Below, piece by piece: positions 31,655 through 41,800 of a stretch of DNA of 58,270 bases. The DNA is taken from positions 1-58,270 of the forward strand of contig JAMCYS010000160.1 of NCBI GenBank assembly GCA_023473795.1. The letters run 5' to 3'. Origin of the DNA: Chloroflexota bacterium (GTDB taxonomy: Bacteria > Chloroflexota > UBA6077 > FW602-bin22 > JAMCYS01). The translations under genes were made by a program, and so were the position numbers. How positions within the stretch are numbered: position 1 is the stretch's first letter; the number at the start of each line of letters is the position of its first letter. Below the pieces are notes generated by a model. That model had not been told where the DNA came from, ran no database searches, and saw nothing but the letters and a program-made list of their open reading frames with translations.

Positions 31655-32881
31655 GTGAACGACCGCGCTTGCACGCGCGCCCAGCGCCGAGGGCTGCTGG
31701 CGAACATACTGGCGCAAGCCGTCTCTGCCACCTCCACCTACGCGCTCGCGCCGCTCGCCGCACTCGTCCAGTCCGACTTTGGTTTAACGCGGGCCGAACT
31801 GGGGCTGATGCTGAGCATGGGCGCTGTCGGGAGTACGCTCATCGCCTTGCCGGGTGGCTGGCTGACCGACTTGCTGGGCGTGCGCCGCGTCGTCTTCGCC
31901 GGAATGCTGCTGGGCGGGCTCGGCTTCTGCGCCCTGAGCCTCACCGGATCGCTGCCGCTCTCTTTGCTCCTGCTGTTGGTCGCCGGCATGGGCGGGGGAG
32001 TCCTCCCCGCGGCCACCACCAAAGCGATCATGCTCTGGTTCACCACCCGCGTGCGCGGCACGGCGATGGGCATCAAGCAGACCGGCTTCCCTCTGGGCGG
32101 GGCGCTCGCGGCGGGCTTGCTGCCGAGCGCGGCCCTGGCGCTGGGCGGCTGGCGGCCGGCCATGGTGGGGGTGGGCCTGGTAGCCGTGGGCGCCGGCGCG
32201 CTTTACCTGTGGCTGTATGCCGACCATCCCGCGGACGCGTCGGCGGGCTTGCCGAGGCCGGCCGGCCTAGCGACGATGCGCTCCGTCTTGGTCGAGCCAC
32301 GCCTGCTGGCGCTGGCGATGTTCGGCCTCTGCTACGCCTGCTGCGCGTCCACGTTGACGGGCTACCTTTCGCTCTACCTGCAGGAAACACTGGGGATAGG
32401 GATAGTATTGGCCGGGGTCTTTCTGATGGGCTGCCAGGTGAGCGGGGCCACGACACGGCTGGCCTTCGGGTTCATCAGCGACCGCTACTTCGGCGGCAGG
32501 CGCGCGCCCGTGTTGCTGGCGGTCACGGTGGCCCACGGCGTGCTGGCGCTCGGCTTTGGCTGGTTGCCGGCCGTAGGACCCTGGGCGCAGATGGCCCTGG
32601 TAGTGGCGTTCGGGGCGACGGCAAGTGGCTGGAGCAGCCTCTACCACGTCTTCGTGGGCGAAACGGCCGGGCGCAGGCAGGCGGCCACGGCGATTGGGCT
32701 CTGCTTGATGGCCATGTCGGGAGGCGTGGTGGTCGGACCGCCCTTGTTCGGCTACATCGTGGACGTCACTCGCTCCTACCAGCTGGCGTGGGCGACGCAT
32801 GCGGTGCTGGCGGTTGTGGAGGTGGCTCTGCTCTTGTGGGTGAACCGTCGGTCGGCCCGGCCGTCGGCAGCGGTTGCCTAA
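31655..32881 (+). CDS. MFS transporter
   Basis: A 408-residue major facilitator with about 12 membrane segments. The loop after TM2 reads GGWLTDLLGVRRVVFAG, the MFS signature (G-x-L-x-D-x-x-G-x-R-R), and the central loop between TM6 and TM7 is around residue 190-205. The sequence SLYHVFVGETAGRRQAATAIG resembles nitrate/hexuronate or oxalate-formate type carriers, but the substrate cannot be told. The GTG start has no ribosome binding site and coincides with the predicted transcription start, so translation should be leaderless. Upstream in-frame extension exists only as noise. It is divergent from URO-D copy 2. Confidence 0.88.
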   Translation: MNDRACTRAQRRGLLANILAQAVSATSTYALAPLAALVQSDFGLTRAELGLMLSMGAVGSTLIALPGGWLTDLLGVRRVVFAGMLLGGLGFCALSLTGSLPLSLLLLLVAGMGGGVLPAATTKAIMLWFTTRVRGTAMGIKQTGFPLGGALAAGLLPSAALALGGWRPAMVGVGLVAVGAGALYLWLYADHPADASAGLPRPAGLATMRSVLVEPRLLALAMFGLCYACCASTLTGYLSLYLQETLGIGIVLAGVFLMGCQVSGATTRLAFGFISDRYFGGRRAPVLLAVTVAHGVLALGFGWLPAVGPWAQMALVVAFGATASGWSSLYHVFVGETAGRRQAATAIGLCLMAMSGGVVVGPPLFGYIVDVTRSYQLAWATHAVLAVVEVALLLWVNRRSARPSAAVA

Positions 32882-33309
32882 CGCCCAGTTCCTCTTCCCT
32901 GAAACGCAAGGGCCTCCGGGCAAGGGTGGGCCGTGTTACTAATGGGCGCGCCGGCCAGTCTTACCCTGGCCGGCCACGCGTTGGGAGTGCGCCAACACTC
33001 GCCTGGGCACTTGTCTACTATGATCTGATCTTCCTGGCAGCCGGGAACAGTCAGCAAGCGGTCACTCGCGTTGACAACCGGGTCCGGTCCAACGTACAAT
33101 TACCGAATATGCGCTATCGCTCAGACTTTCTGGCGAGTGATAACGAGCGCGGGGGGTTGGCGCACCGGTCAAGAGCCGGCGGCGGGTCGGGTCTGGCGCT
33201 GGACCACGTAGCCGCCAGAACGCTCGGGCGGGCTTGCCCCCGTGGGTGCGGTATACTCGTCAGCTCTCCGAGCACATGGCTCGCGCGGAGATAAACGGGA
33301 GGGTTCAGC
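32882..33309 (+). promoter_or_regulatory. Gap with a hairpin and the promoter of the sugar importer
   Basis: A 9-bp hairpin (32950-32958 with 32966-32974) ends the MFS transcript region. The importer promoter is TTGACA (33071-33076), an 18-nt spacer and TACAAT (33095-33100). A second TATACT lies at 33252-33257 without a clear -35. The leader would be about 200 nt; a 61-codon frame at 33109 inside it is probably chance. Confidence 0.6.
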
Positions 33310-34740
33310 GTGAGAAAGGTCAGTCGTCGTCAGTTCCTGATGGGTGTGGCCGCTATCGGGGCGGTGCCTTTGCTTGCGGCGTGCCAGCAGCCCGCAGCGC
33401 CCGCGCCCACTAGCGCCCCTGGGGCCACTAGCGCCCCTGGGGCCACTAGCGCGCCCAAGCCCGCCGGCACCACGGCTCCGGCTGCTACTTCTGCGCCAAA
33501 GGTTTCGACCGGGCAGACGGTAAGAATCATGGGTGGAACATCAGTGTACGATATGGCACTAAGCGGTACGCTCAACAAGGAGTTCACTGCCCAAACTGGG
33601 ATCAACGTCCAAATGGAGACGCTCACCGACCCGATTCTCCTGCAGAGGTCGGAACTGGAGCTGTCGTCGGGCGGGAGCAGTTATGACGTTATCCGCATGT
33701 TTTTCATAAAGACAGGTCACTTTATCGGCGCCGGGTGGTGCAGCCCGCTGGACGCATACATCGCGAGGGACGCGAAAGAGGTTGATGTTTCCGACTTCCC
33801 GACGTATGCTTTCCAAGTCGGCCAGGCGAACGGTCATACCTATTCTCTGCCTTGGGGCGCCGACGTGCAGCTGCTCGCTTATCGCAAGGACGTACTCGAC
33901 AAGTTCGGGGTGACCAACGCGCCGAATACCTTCGACGATCTGAAATCTGTCTGCGCGAAGATTAACACCAAGGAGCTGGCGGCCATTGTCATGCGGGGCG
34001 CACCGCAAGCCTCAGCCGCAGCCTGGATTTACCCGGCGTTCCTACAGGCCTATGGCGGCAATGTGTTCGCGGACCCCCCGACGGACCTGACACCTACGCT
34101 TAATACCCAGAGCGCGATCGATTCGGCCGTTATGTTCACCACGCTCTTGCGGGACTACAGCGTGCCGGGCGTCGGCAATTTCATCTACGACGATATCGTG
34201 ACGGCGATGTCGCAGGGCAAGGCAGCGATGAACATCGACGGCACGTTCGCGCTGGGTGCCATGATGGATCCGACGAAGAACCCTCAGGCGGCCAACATGT
34301 GGTTCGCAGAGGTTCCCAAGGGGCCGCAGGCGCGCCGACCACAGATGGCCGTGCATGGATGGCTCATCCCGGTCGGAGCTAAGAATAAGGACTTGAGTTG
34401 GGAGTGGATCAAGTGGGCCGTGAGCAAGTCTGTCATCAAGGAGGTGGCGCTTGACTTCCCCTACCCACCGGTGGTACGTCAGTCAGTACTGCTTGATGCG
34501 GACTATCTCAAGAAGTACAACTGGGCCGGTGGCAAGTTCGGCCAGTTGGTCTTGGACAGCATACCGCTGACAAGGATCGCCTACCGCTACGTCAGCGAGT
34601 TCTTACCGGTCGGAGACCGCCTTGGCGTGGCGCTGTCTCAGATCCTCTCCAACCAAATGAAACCCAAGGACGCCTTGGATGCCGCGCAGAAAGATGCAGT
34701 CGACATTCTGACACGCGCCGGCGTGAAGGTACACAGTTAA
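33310..34740 (+). CDS. Sugar-binding lipoprotein, SBP family 1 (MalE/UgpB type)
   Basis: A 476-residue extracellular binding protein of a carbohydrate importer. Twin arginines (VSRRQFLMGVAA), a lipobox ending LAAC (about residue 25) and an Ala/Pro/Thr tether with three SAPGAT-like units lead to the SBP_bac_1 domain. Family features are LNKEFTAQTGINVQME, YSLPWGADVQLLAYRKDVLDKFG and GKAAMNIDGTFALG. It captures a sugar or polyol for the MalF/MalG-type permeases that follow. GTG start behind GGGAGGG. Base composition here is slightly less GC-rich than in the neighbouring peptide cluster. Confidence 0.92.
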   Translation: MRKVSRRQFLMGVAAIGAVPLLAACQQPAAPAPTSAPGATSAPGATSAPKPAGTTAPAATSAPKVSTGQTVRIMGGTSVYDMALSGTLNKEFTAQTGINVQMETLTDPILLQRSELELSSGGSSYDVIRMFFIKTGHFIGAGWCSPLDAYIARDAKEVDVSDFPTYAFQVGQANGHTYSLPWGADVQLLAYRKDVLDKFGVTNAPNTFDDLKSVCAKINTKELAAIVMRGAPQASAAAWIYPAFLQAYGGNVFADPPTDLTPTLNTQSAIDSAVMFTTLLRDYSVPGVGNFIYDDIVTAMSQGKAAMNIDGTFALGAMMDPTKNPQAANMWFAEVPKGPQARRPQMAVHGWLIPVGAKNKDLSWEWIKWAVSKSVIKEVALDFPYPPVVRQSVLLDADYLKKYNWAGGKFGQLVLDSIPLTRIAYRYVSEFLPVGDRLGVALSQILSNQMKPKDALDAAQKDAVDILTRAGVKVHS

Positions 34741-34759
34741 GAGCTGCGGAGAGACAAGC

Positions 34760-35707
34760 ATTACGAGCCACGATCAGGTCCGCGGAGCCAGAGGCATCAC
34801 ACTTGGGGCGGAACGCCACCTAGGCTGGGCCAGAACACGCCGGCGATGGTTCGGGGTCTTCCTGGTGCCGGCGTTGCTTATCCTGTTCGTGGTGACTATT
34901 GCGCCTTCTCTGTTCCTTGTTGCGACCAGCCTCACGCCGCTGGACCTGTCCAGGCCCGCCACGTGGTGGGACTTCCGTGACCCACTCGTCAACTATCGGT
35001 CGCTGCTGAGAGACGATCTTTTCGCCAGCTCGGTCTGGGTGCAGGTGTACCTCTCGGTGGCGACCGTTGGCTTCCAGCTCCTAGCCGGCCTGGTGATCGC
35101 TGTCATCCTCAACAGGCGAACGCGGTTCTTGGAAGCGGTTCGTGCTATTTTCGTCATCCCGATGGTGCTGCCGCCAGTAGTGGTGGCGATCATATGGAAA
35201 GTCCTTTTTACGCCAGATGTCAGTGTGATCAACTGGGCGCTAGGTCTCGTGCACCTACCTCAGCCAAGCTGGCTGACCGATCCTCATCTCGCGCTGTGGA
35301 CGATCATCATTGCCGACGTCTGGGAGTGGTTCCCGTTCACGATGCTGATGATCCTCGCCGCCTTGCAGATGATGCCGGACGAACCGCTGGAGGCCGCCCG
35401 GATCGATGGCGCCGGTGCCTGGCAGACGTTCTTCTACGTTGTCCTGCCGTTGCTGCGTCCGGTGATTGTGCTCGCAGCGCTCTTTCGCCTCATTGAGAGC
35501 GTCAAAGCCTTCCCACTCATCTTCATCATGACGTCTGGCGGCCCAGGAGTGACAACGCAACCAACAAATTACTATGCGTATCTCCAGGGGTTCTCCTACA
35601 ATTTCATTGGTTACTCAAGCGCGATCTCCGTGATAGTGCTCGCTTTCTCTTTCCTGTTGAGCTGGCTGATCATTCGAATGGCCGGAACGAGGATGCAACT
35701 TGACTAG
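34760..35707 (+). CDS. Sugar ABC permease, MalF/UgpA type
   Basis: A membrane permease of about 315 residues. The first helix (FGVFLVPALLILFVVTIAPS) would be cut if translation began at the first standard codon, GTG 34865. The frame stays open upstream to the preceding gene with a basic leader (TRRRWFG) typical of MalF proteins, but contains no ATG, GTG or TTG. ATT at 34760 has GGAGAG six nt upstream and lies 19 nt after the binding-protein stop, so I place the start there. The EAA loop AARIDGAGAWQTFFYVVLPL is clear near the end. If ATT is not used, the gene may hold an error or start at 34865. Confidence 0.82.
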   Translation: MTSHDQVRGARGITLGAERHLGWARTRRRWFGVFLVPALLILFVVTIAPSLFLVATSLTPLDLSRPATWWDFRDPLVNYRSLLRDDLFASSVWVQVYLSVATVGFQLLAGLVIAVILNRRTRFLEAVRAIFVIPMVLPPVVVAIIWKVLFTPDVSVINWALGLVHLPQPSWLTDPHLALWTIIIADVWEWFPFTMLMILAALQMMPDEPLEAARIDGAGAWQTFFYVVLPLLRPVIVLAALFRLIESVKAFPLIFIMTSGGPGVTTQPTNYYAYLQGFSYNFIGYSSAISVIVLAFSFLLSWLIIRMAGTRMQLD

Positions 35708-36554
35708 CCCAAGTACACGTCCACGGCCGCGACGCCGCGGGCGATGGCTCGATCTATTGCTGATTGCCGTGATATTGCTGCTGGTGGGAATCGCGATGTT
35801 CCCGTTTCTGTGGATCGTGCAGATGTCGCTCAAGACGCAGCTGGAGGCATTCACGATGCCGCCCAAGCTCATCTTTCTACCCACCTTCGAAAACTACGTG
35901 AGCCTCTTGCAGGACAACTCGTTCCTGCACACGTTCGCCAACAGCACCCTCGCGAGCACGATCACAGTCGTGTTGTCTATGGTGATAGGAGTTCCCGCCG
36001 CTTACGTGTTGTCGCGATCGCAGACCAAAGCGGACTCCTCTATTGCGTTGTGGGTATTGACAACACGGATGGCCCCACCAATCGCCTTTGCCATCCCGTT
36101 CTTCTTGATCTTCCAGAAAATCGGACTGATCGATACGATTCAAGGTCTGGTCCTTGTCTATCTAACGTTCAACTTGTCCCTGGTCATGTGGATGATGCGG
36201 ACTTTCTTCGACGGATTGCCGCTGTCACTGGAGGAAGCAGCGTGGATCGACGGTGCAAACATTCCGCAAACCTTTCTGCGGATTGCCCTTCCCCTGTCTG
36301 TTCCCGGCCTGGCGACCACCGCGATCTTCTGCTTCCTTCTCGCCTGGAACGATTTCTTTTTCGCGCTGATTCTAACCCGAAGCGCGACGATGACCGCCCC
36401 CGTGGGCATCGTAAACTTCATGAACTACGAAGGATGGGCTTGGGGCAAGATCACAGCGGGGAGCGTTCTCATCATGCTCCCGGTGGTTGCGTTTTCGCTG
36501 CTCGTCCGCAAATACCTGATCCGCGGTTTAACGGCCGGCGCGATCAAAGGCTAG
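35700..36554 (+). CDS. Sugar ABC permease, MalG/UgpE type
   Basis: A 284-residue permease with six membrane helices. MFPFLWIVQMSLKTQLEAF near residue 35 and the EAA loop EAAWIDGANIPQTFLRIALP identify the MalG group. TTG start overlaps the end of the MalF-type gene by 8 nt, with GAGGA upstream, so the two are translationally coupled. No ATPase (MalK) gene follows; the importer presumably borrows one encoded elsewhere. A 9-bp hairpin follows the stop at 36584-36603. Confidence 0.92.
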   Translation: MTSPSTRPRPRRRGRWLDLLLIAVILLLVGIAMFPFLWIVQMSLKTQLEAFTMPPKLIFLPTFENYVSLLQDNSFLHTFANSTLASTITVVLSMVIGVPAAYVLSRSQTKADSSIALWVLTTRMAPPIAFAIPFFLIFQKIGLIDTIQGLVLVYLTFNLSLVMWMMRTFFDGLPLSLEEAAWIDGANIPQTFLRIALPLSVPGLATTAIFCFLLAWNDFFFALILTRSATMTAPVGIVNFMNYEGWAWGKITAGSVLIMLPVVAFSLLVRKYLIRGLTAGAIKG

Positions 36555-36583
36555 TAGCCGGTTGCCCCGCTAGAGCGCCGTCG

Positions 36584-36603
36584 CCGGAGGCGCTCGCCTC
36601 CGG
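36584..36603 (+). terminator. Hairpin after the sugar permease genes
   Basis: CCGGAGGCG (36584-36592) pairs with 36595-36603 over a 2-nt centre. No U-tract, so termination is uncertain. Confidence 0.4.
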
Positions 36604-37560
36604 GCTTGCTTGGGACTGCTCCAGACCCAACGCCCGAGTCGCCTGCGAAATGTCAAGTCGTCGCGGTTTCGGATTGCGTTGCCGCTGAGTGGAGTAGGCA
36701 AGAGGATGACGGCTAGAACGTCAGAGATGGAATCGCCGCTGCCCGATTCGCCGTTCCAGCCAGGAACGAGACTAGCCAGTAGAACCTACTCGTTAGAGCA
36801 GGCGCTCAAAGACATGCCGCTGCCGCCCCGCGACTGCACCGGTGGTTGGCGGGAGCGTCAAAGTGGGCAGCAGCACGGTTGGTGCCGGTGCTGTTATACC
36901 ATCTCGTTTGCCCCGTAAGGTTCTCTGACGGCGAAGCCTCGCCCATCGAGACTTCCGATTGGTGGATAGGTCAGTCCACCGGACGAACTCCAGCGTGGGT
37001 CTAGACGCACCGTGCACCGCAAAGCCAACGGTGGGACTCACGGGCTACGTGTGCCGCAGGTCGGCATCGCTGCTAGGCGTCAATCTCCCTCCGCGTGCTG
37101 CCCGTGCACAGGAGCGAAGGCTAGCACTTCGCCGCGGCCTGCCCTTGAAAGACGAAACCGGCCCCCTCTCGGTAGGGACCGGCTTCGCCTAGGAGTGACC
37201 CAGAGTGGCTCCCTACCAGGTGGACCGTCAGGCGGTCGGCGTCCTGTTGCGGCGCTTCACGGGTCGGGTTAGTCCCAGAAAGTACTTCAGTGGGTCTCAG
37301 GTAGCACTATTGTCCTGCTCTCCAACGTGTGCTATCCTTAACTGGTCAAGGTCAAACCAGGCAACAAGGCTAGCGACCAGAATTCCTCAGCCCGGCGTCG
37401 GTGCAGGCAGCGTGCGTTGTCCGGCCGGCCGTCCTTGGTGAGACGAGCATTCAGGCCCGGGATGTGCCGTAATCAAGGAGGACGCAGCCTGTCTGACGTT
37501 CCACTGGGTCAGCTTGGACAGGCGAGTCGGCCTGCAGTTGCTCGGAGGGTGGGCATAGGC
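36604..37560. other. About 1 kb with no recognisable gene
   Basis: No frame here looks like a real protein. Visible items: a GGTGGA/TCCACC hairpin (36961-36966 with 36975-36980), an imperfect CCGG-CCCT/AGGG-CCGG hairpin near 37162-37186, and a promoter TTGTCC-17-TATCCT (37310-37315, 37333-37338) reading toward the Panacea-domain gene with a leader of about 215 nt. Confidence 0.5.
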
Positions 37561-38073
37561 ATGCAAACAAGGTTCAATTGGAAGAAGGCGACGGAAGTCC
37601 TGCTGTACATCGCAAAGCAGGTCCCGAACATGTACACGGCTTTGAAGGTACTCTACTTCGCCGATAAGGAGCACCTGTCCCGATATGGGCGCCTGATCTG
37701 TGGCGAGAGCTATGTGGCGATGAAGGCGGGCCCTGTCCCAAGCGGCACGTACGATCTCGTCAAGTTCTGTCGTGGGGACGGAATGTGCAGTCGAGAGGCC
37801 CGTGAAACCGTTAGTCTGGCTCTTGAAGTGGACGGATACAACTTGAGGTCGTTGCGGCCAGCAAACGAGGACTTGCTTAGTGAGTCAGACATGGAATGCC
37901 TTGACTTCGCAATCAATAAGTATGGGAGGCTTACTTATAAGCGACTAGTGGAGCTGAGCCACAAGGAGCCTGCATACCAGCATTCCGACGTGAACGACTT
38001 CATTCCTCTCGAAGGCATTATCGACAGCCTGCCTAACAGCGAAGAACTGAAAGACCACCTCCGGGCAAGCTGA
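37561..38073 (+). CDS. Panacea-domain (DUF4065) antitoxin-like protein
   Basis: A 170-residue cytoplasmic protein. The core KVLYFADKEHLSRYGRLICGESYVAMKAGPVPSG, read here as LYFADKEHLSRYGR and KAGPVPSGTYD, is the DUF4065/Panacea signature shared with SocA and many antitoxins that neutralise diverse toxins. The C-terminal YKRLVELSHKEPAY also fits. GGAGGG lies about 14 nt before the ATG. A toxin partner is expected next to it; downstream there is only a small, apparently frameshifted ORF. The gene and its surroundings are less GC-rich than the rest of the window and sit beside a restriction system, suggesting a defence or mobile patch. Confidence 0.85.
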   Translation: MQTRFNWKKATEVLLYIAKQVPNMYTALKVLYFADKEHLSRYGRLICGESYVAMKAGPVPSGTYDLVKFCRGDGMCSREARETVSLALEVDGYNLRSLRPANEDLLSESDMECLDFAINKYGRLTYKRLVELSHKEPAYQHSDVNDFIPLEGIIDSLPNSEELKDHLRAS

Positions 38074-38077
38074 GCCG

Positions 38078-38298
38078 ATGCCGGTACTCGGTAACGGCTT
38101 CCCAGCGCAAGCTAAGCGCCAGCATATACAAGCAACGAGTACCTCGACTATCAAAACATAGAGTCACAGCTAATGGCCGACATGAGCAGAATCAAGTCGG
38201 ACCTCACCGCAGCAACGAAGCAAGAGGTCAGGGCAGCCGTACAGGGCGCGAGAACCATATCGCTTGTGCACAAGCGGTTGATACTTGGCAGCCTGTGA
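38078..38298 (+). pseudogene. Small ORF after the Panacea gene, apparently frameshifted
   Basis: An ATG 4 nt after the Panacea stop opens a 27-codon frame (MPVLGNGFPAQAKRQHIQA...) ending at 38161. The next frame then continues without a start as SNEYLDYQNIESQLMADMSR and on to LVHKRLILGSL, stopping at 38298. Joined by one shift near 38135 they would give a helical protein of about 70 residues in the place expected for a toxin partner. No family recognised. An internal ATG at 38173 could make 41 residues alone. Confidence 0.35.
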
Positions 38299-38805
38299 TT
38301 TGGTAGGCGAGCTGGGCTGTCTGGCCGTACGCCCTCCACGGGGGTTCACTTGCTGCTATGCCCCAATGACCCGGCTAATGGTAGCAGCGCTTTGTCGTCC
38401 GAGTGCTTCACAGCGCAAGCATAGGTGCTCATCGTTACCGCCGGGCTGGGAGCGCCCCGGACGGGCAGACACCGCCGTTATGGGCATGCATTGGCCTAGG
38501 GACGAGAAGGATGCTGGCGTGCGTATGGCGCACCCCAGGCGGTCGCACGTTGTCAACTTGTTGTCAGGCCTGCTTAGGGAACGAGAAAAGCCCGATTGCT
38601 CGGGCTATTCTCGCCGGCCAGCCGCCGGGGGGCGATATGTAAACGGTCTGGGGCCGGGCAGGGCCTGGTAGTCCTCCACTGCCCGGGCGACGGCGGCGAG
38701 CGTTCTCTGGAACGCTCGCTCTCACAGCTTGCGCGTGATATGATAGCCATCAAGTAACCGACTGCCACTTGCCTTACCGAATGCCCCGTCCGCGAGGAGG
38801 CGTCA
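38299..38805. other. Gap before the restriction gene, with two hairpins
   Basis: No gene seen. A 13-bp hairpin with one mismatch (38582-38595 with 38600-38613) followed on the minus strand by TTTTCTCG looks like a terminator for that strand. A 10-bp perfect hairpin lies at 38696-38705 with 38710-38719. Confidence 0.5.
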
Positions 38806-41800
38806 ATGCAGCCGCTGGAAACCTACCTCGACGAGATGCGCCTGATCCACTCCTCGGGTGCCAACACGCCGGAAACGTCCTATTACCCGACTCTTGCCAA
38901 TCTGCTGAACGAGGTCGGCAAGACACTGAAGCCACGTGTGCGCTGCATCATGGGCTTGCGCGACCAGGGCGCCGGCTTGCCGGACGGCGGTCTCTTCACG
39001 CCGGAGCAGTTTCCGCGCTCGGGCCTACCACCGGCGAACACTATACCTACCAGGGGCGCCATCGAGGTCAAACCCGCCGCCGACAACTCCTGGCAGACGG
39101 CCGCGGGCGCTCAGGTGACGCGCTACGGTCAGCGCTACGGGCACGTGTTGGTGACCAACTACCGCGACTTCCTGCTGGTGGGGCCGAATGCCGGCGGGCA
39201 AACGGCCGTGCTGGAGCGCTACCATCTGGCGACCGACGAGGCAGCCTTCTGGGCGGCCGCGGTCCACCCCCGCCGACTGGCCCAAGAGCAGGGCGAGCGC
39301 TTCCTGGAGTTTCTGAAGCGCGTCATGCTCTATGCCGCACCCATCAGCAAGCCGCAGGACTTGGCCGGCTTCCTGGCCTCCTACGCGCGCGACGCCCGCT
39401 TGCGCCTGGAGATGGCGCCGCTGCCGGCCCTGGCGAGCGTGCGCCAGGCGCTCGAACAGGGCCTGGGACTGAAGTTCGAGGGCGACAAGGGCGAGCACTT
39501 CTTCCGCTCCACGCTGGTGCAGACGCTGTTCTACGGCCTCTTCGCCGCCTGGGTGCTCTGGGCGGAGCGGTTAGCGCCGGCTGACCAGCGCCTGTTTGAT
39601 CGGGACTCGGCGGCGCGCAACCTGAGGGTGCCCATCCTCAGACGCCTCTTCTACGAGCTGGCGGAGCCGGGCCAGATGGAGGAACTGCGCCTGGACGAGG
39701 TCCTGGACTGGGCCACGGCGGCCCTCAACCGGGTGGACCGGGCGGCCTTCTTCGCCAGCTTCCAGCAGGGGCAGGCGGTGCAGTATTTCTACGAGCCCTT
39801 CCTCGCCGCCTACGACCCGGAGCTGCGCAAGGAGCTGGGCGTGTGGTATACGCCGCCGGAGATCGTGCAGTACATGGTGGCGCGCGTAGACACGGTGCTG
39901 CGCCAGGAGCTGGGCCTGGCCGATGGGCTGGCGGATAGCAGCGTCTACGTGCTGGACCCCTGCTGCGGCACCGGCGCCTATCTGGTGGAGGCGCTGCGGC
40001 GGATCGAGGCTACGCTGGCGGCGAGGGGCCCGGACGCGCTGGCGGGGGCCGACTTGAAGAAGGCGGCCAGGGAGCGGGTCTTTGGCTTCGAGATTCTGCC
40101 CGCGCCGTTTGCCATCGCTCACCTGCAGGTGGGGCTCTTTCTCCAGCAGCGCGGCGCGCCGCTGGCCGCCGGCGAGCGGGCGGGCGTCTACCTGACCAAT
40201 TCGCTGACCGGCTGGGAGCCGCCCCAGGGGCCGAAACAGCGCCTGCTGTTCCCGGAATTGGAGGCGGAGCGCGACGCGGCGGGCGAGGTGAAGCAGAGCA
40301 AGCCGATTCTGGTAGTGCTCGGCAACCCGCCTTACAACGGCTTCGCGGGGGTCGCCGTGGGCGAGGAGCGCGAGCTATCGGCGGTGTATCGCCAGACCAA
40401 CAGGGCACCAGCACCCCAGGGCCAGGGGCTGAACGACCTTTATGTGCGCTTCTTCCGCGTGGCCGAGCGACGCATAGTGGACGCGACCGGCCGGGGCGTG
40501 GTCTGCTTCATCTCCAACTACTCCTGGCTGGATGGGTTGTCGTTCACCGGGATGCGGGAGCGCTGGCTGGGGGAGTTCAACCGTATTTGGATAGACAGTC
40601 TCAACGGCGACAAGTACCGCACGGGTAAGCTGACCCCGACCGGCGAGCCAGACCCGAGCGTGTTTTCGACGCCCCTCAACCCCGAGGGCATTCAAGTGGG
40701 CACGGCCGTCTCCCTCTTGGTCCGCCGGGTGGCTCTCGATGAGCCTAGCGAGCTGCGCTTCCGCAACTTGTGGGGCAAAGACAAGCTTGCCCAGTTGGCT
40801 CAGCACGCCGGCCGCGACGGCGGGACGCTCTACCAGTTGGTCAATCCGGCGAGCGAGCTGGGTCTGGCCTTCGTGCCGGCACAGATTGACCCCCGCTACC
40901 ACGCCTGGCCCAGCCTGCCGGCCTTGCTGCCGGTGTCGTACCCGGGGGTGAAGACGAGCCGCGACGACGTGGTGGTAGACATCGACCGCGAGCGGCTGGT
41001 GGCTCGGATGCGCCGGTATTTCGACCCCCAGGTAAGCCACGAGGAAATGCGCCGCCTGGCGCCGGGGGCGATGGAGAGCACGGCGCGCTTCGACGCCGTG
41101 GCGACTCGCGATTACCTGTGCCGGCGCGGGTTTCTGCCGGACAATATTGTGCGTTACTGCTATCGGCCGTTCGACGTGCGCTGGTTGTACTGGGAGTCGG
41201 AGACGAAGCTGTTGGATGAGAAACGGTCTGATTACTTCCGGCAGGTCAAGACTGTGGAGAACTTGTGGCTGAGCGCGGGCTAGCGCAACCGCAAGGACGA
41301 ATTCTACCAGCCCCAGTTCACGCGCCACCTTTCCGACCACCACATCGTGGAGTCTAACTCCAGCCTGTTCCCTCTCTGGAACAGTCCGGCCCAGAGTCAG
41401 ACTCCTTTGTTCGCCGACGATTGCCAAGCACGCCGGGCCAACCTCAGTGCGTCTGCCGAGTCGTTGCTATCAGCACTGCGCGCCAATCCCGTCGACCTGT
41501 TTCACCACGTCTTGGCCATACTTCATTCGCCACAATACGCGGCGAAGAATGGAGCCGCCCTGCGCCAGGACTGGCCGCGCGTGCCATTGCCGGCCCAGAG
41601 GGACGACCTGCTGGCCTCGGCGGCGCTGGGGAAGCAGTTGGCGGCCTTGTTGGACACGGAGACGGCCGTGGCCGGGGTAACGATGGGCAGCCCGCGTTCG
41701 GAACTGCAAACGCTAGGCCCCATCGCTCGGGCGGGGGGCGGCAGCCTCAATCCGGCGGCGGGGGAGCTGGCGCTGACCGCGAATTGGGGGTACGCCGGCC

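Noticed and set aside
33109-33294. 61-codon frame starting next to the predicted transcription start of the sugar importer
   Set aside because: It has no ribosome site, is Arg/Ala/Gly-rich random-looking sequence and shows no control-peptide feature such as a codon run.
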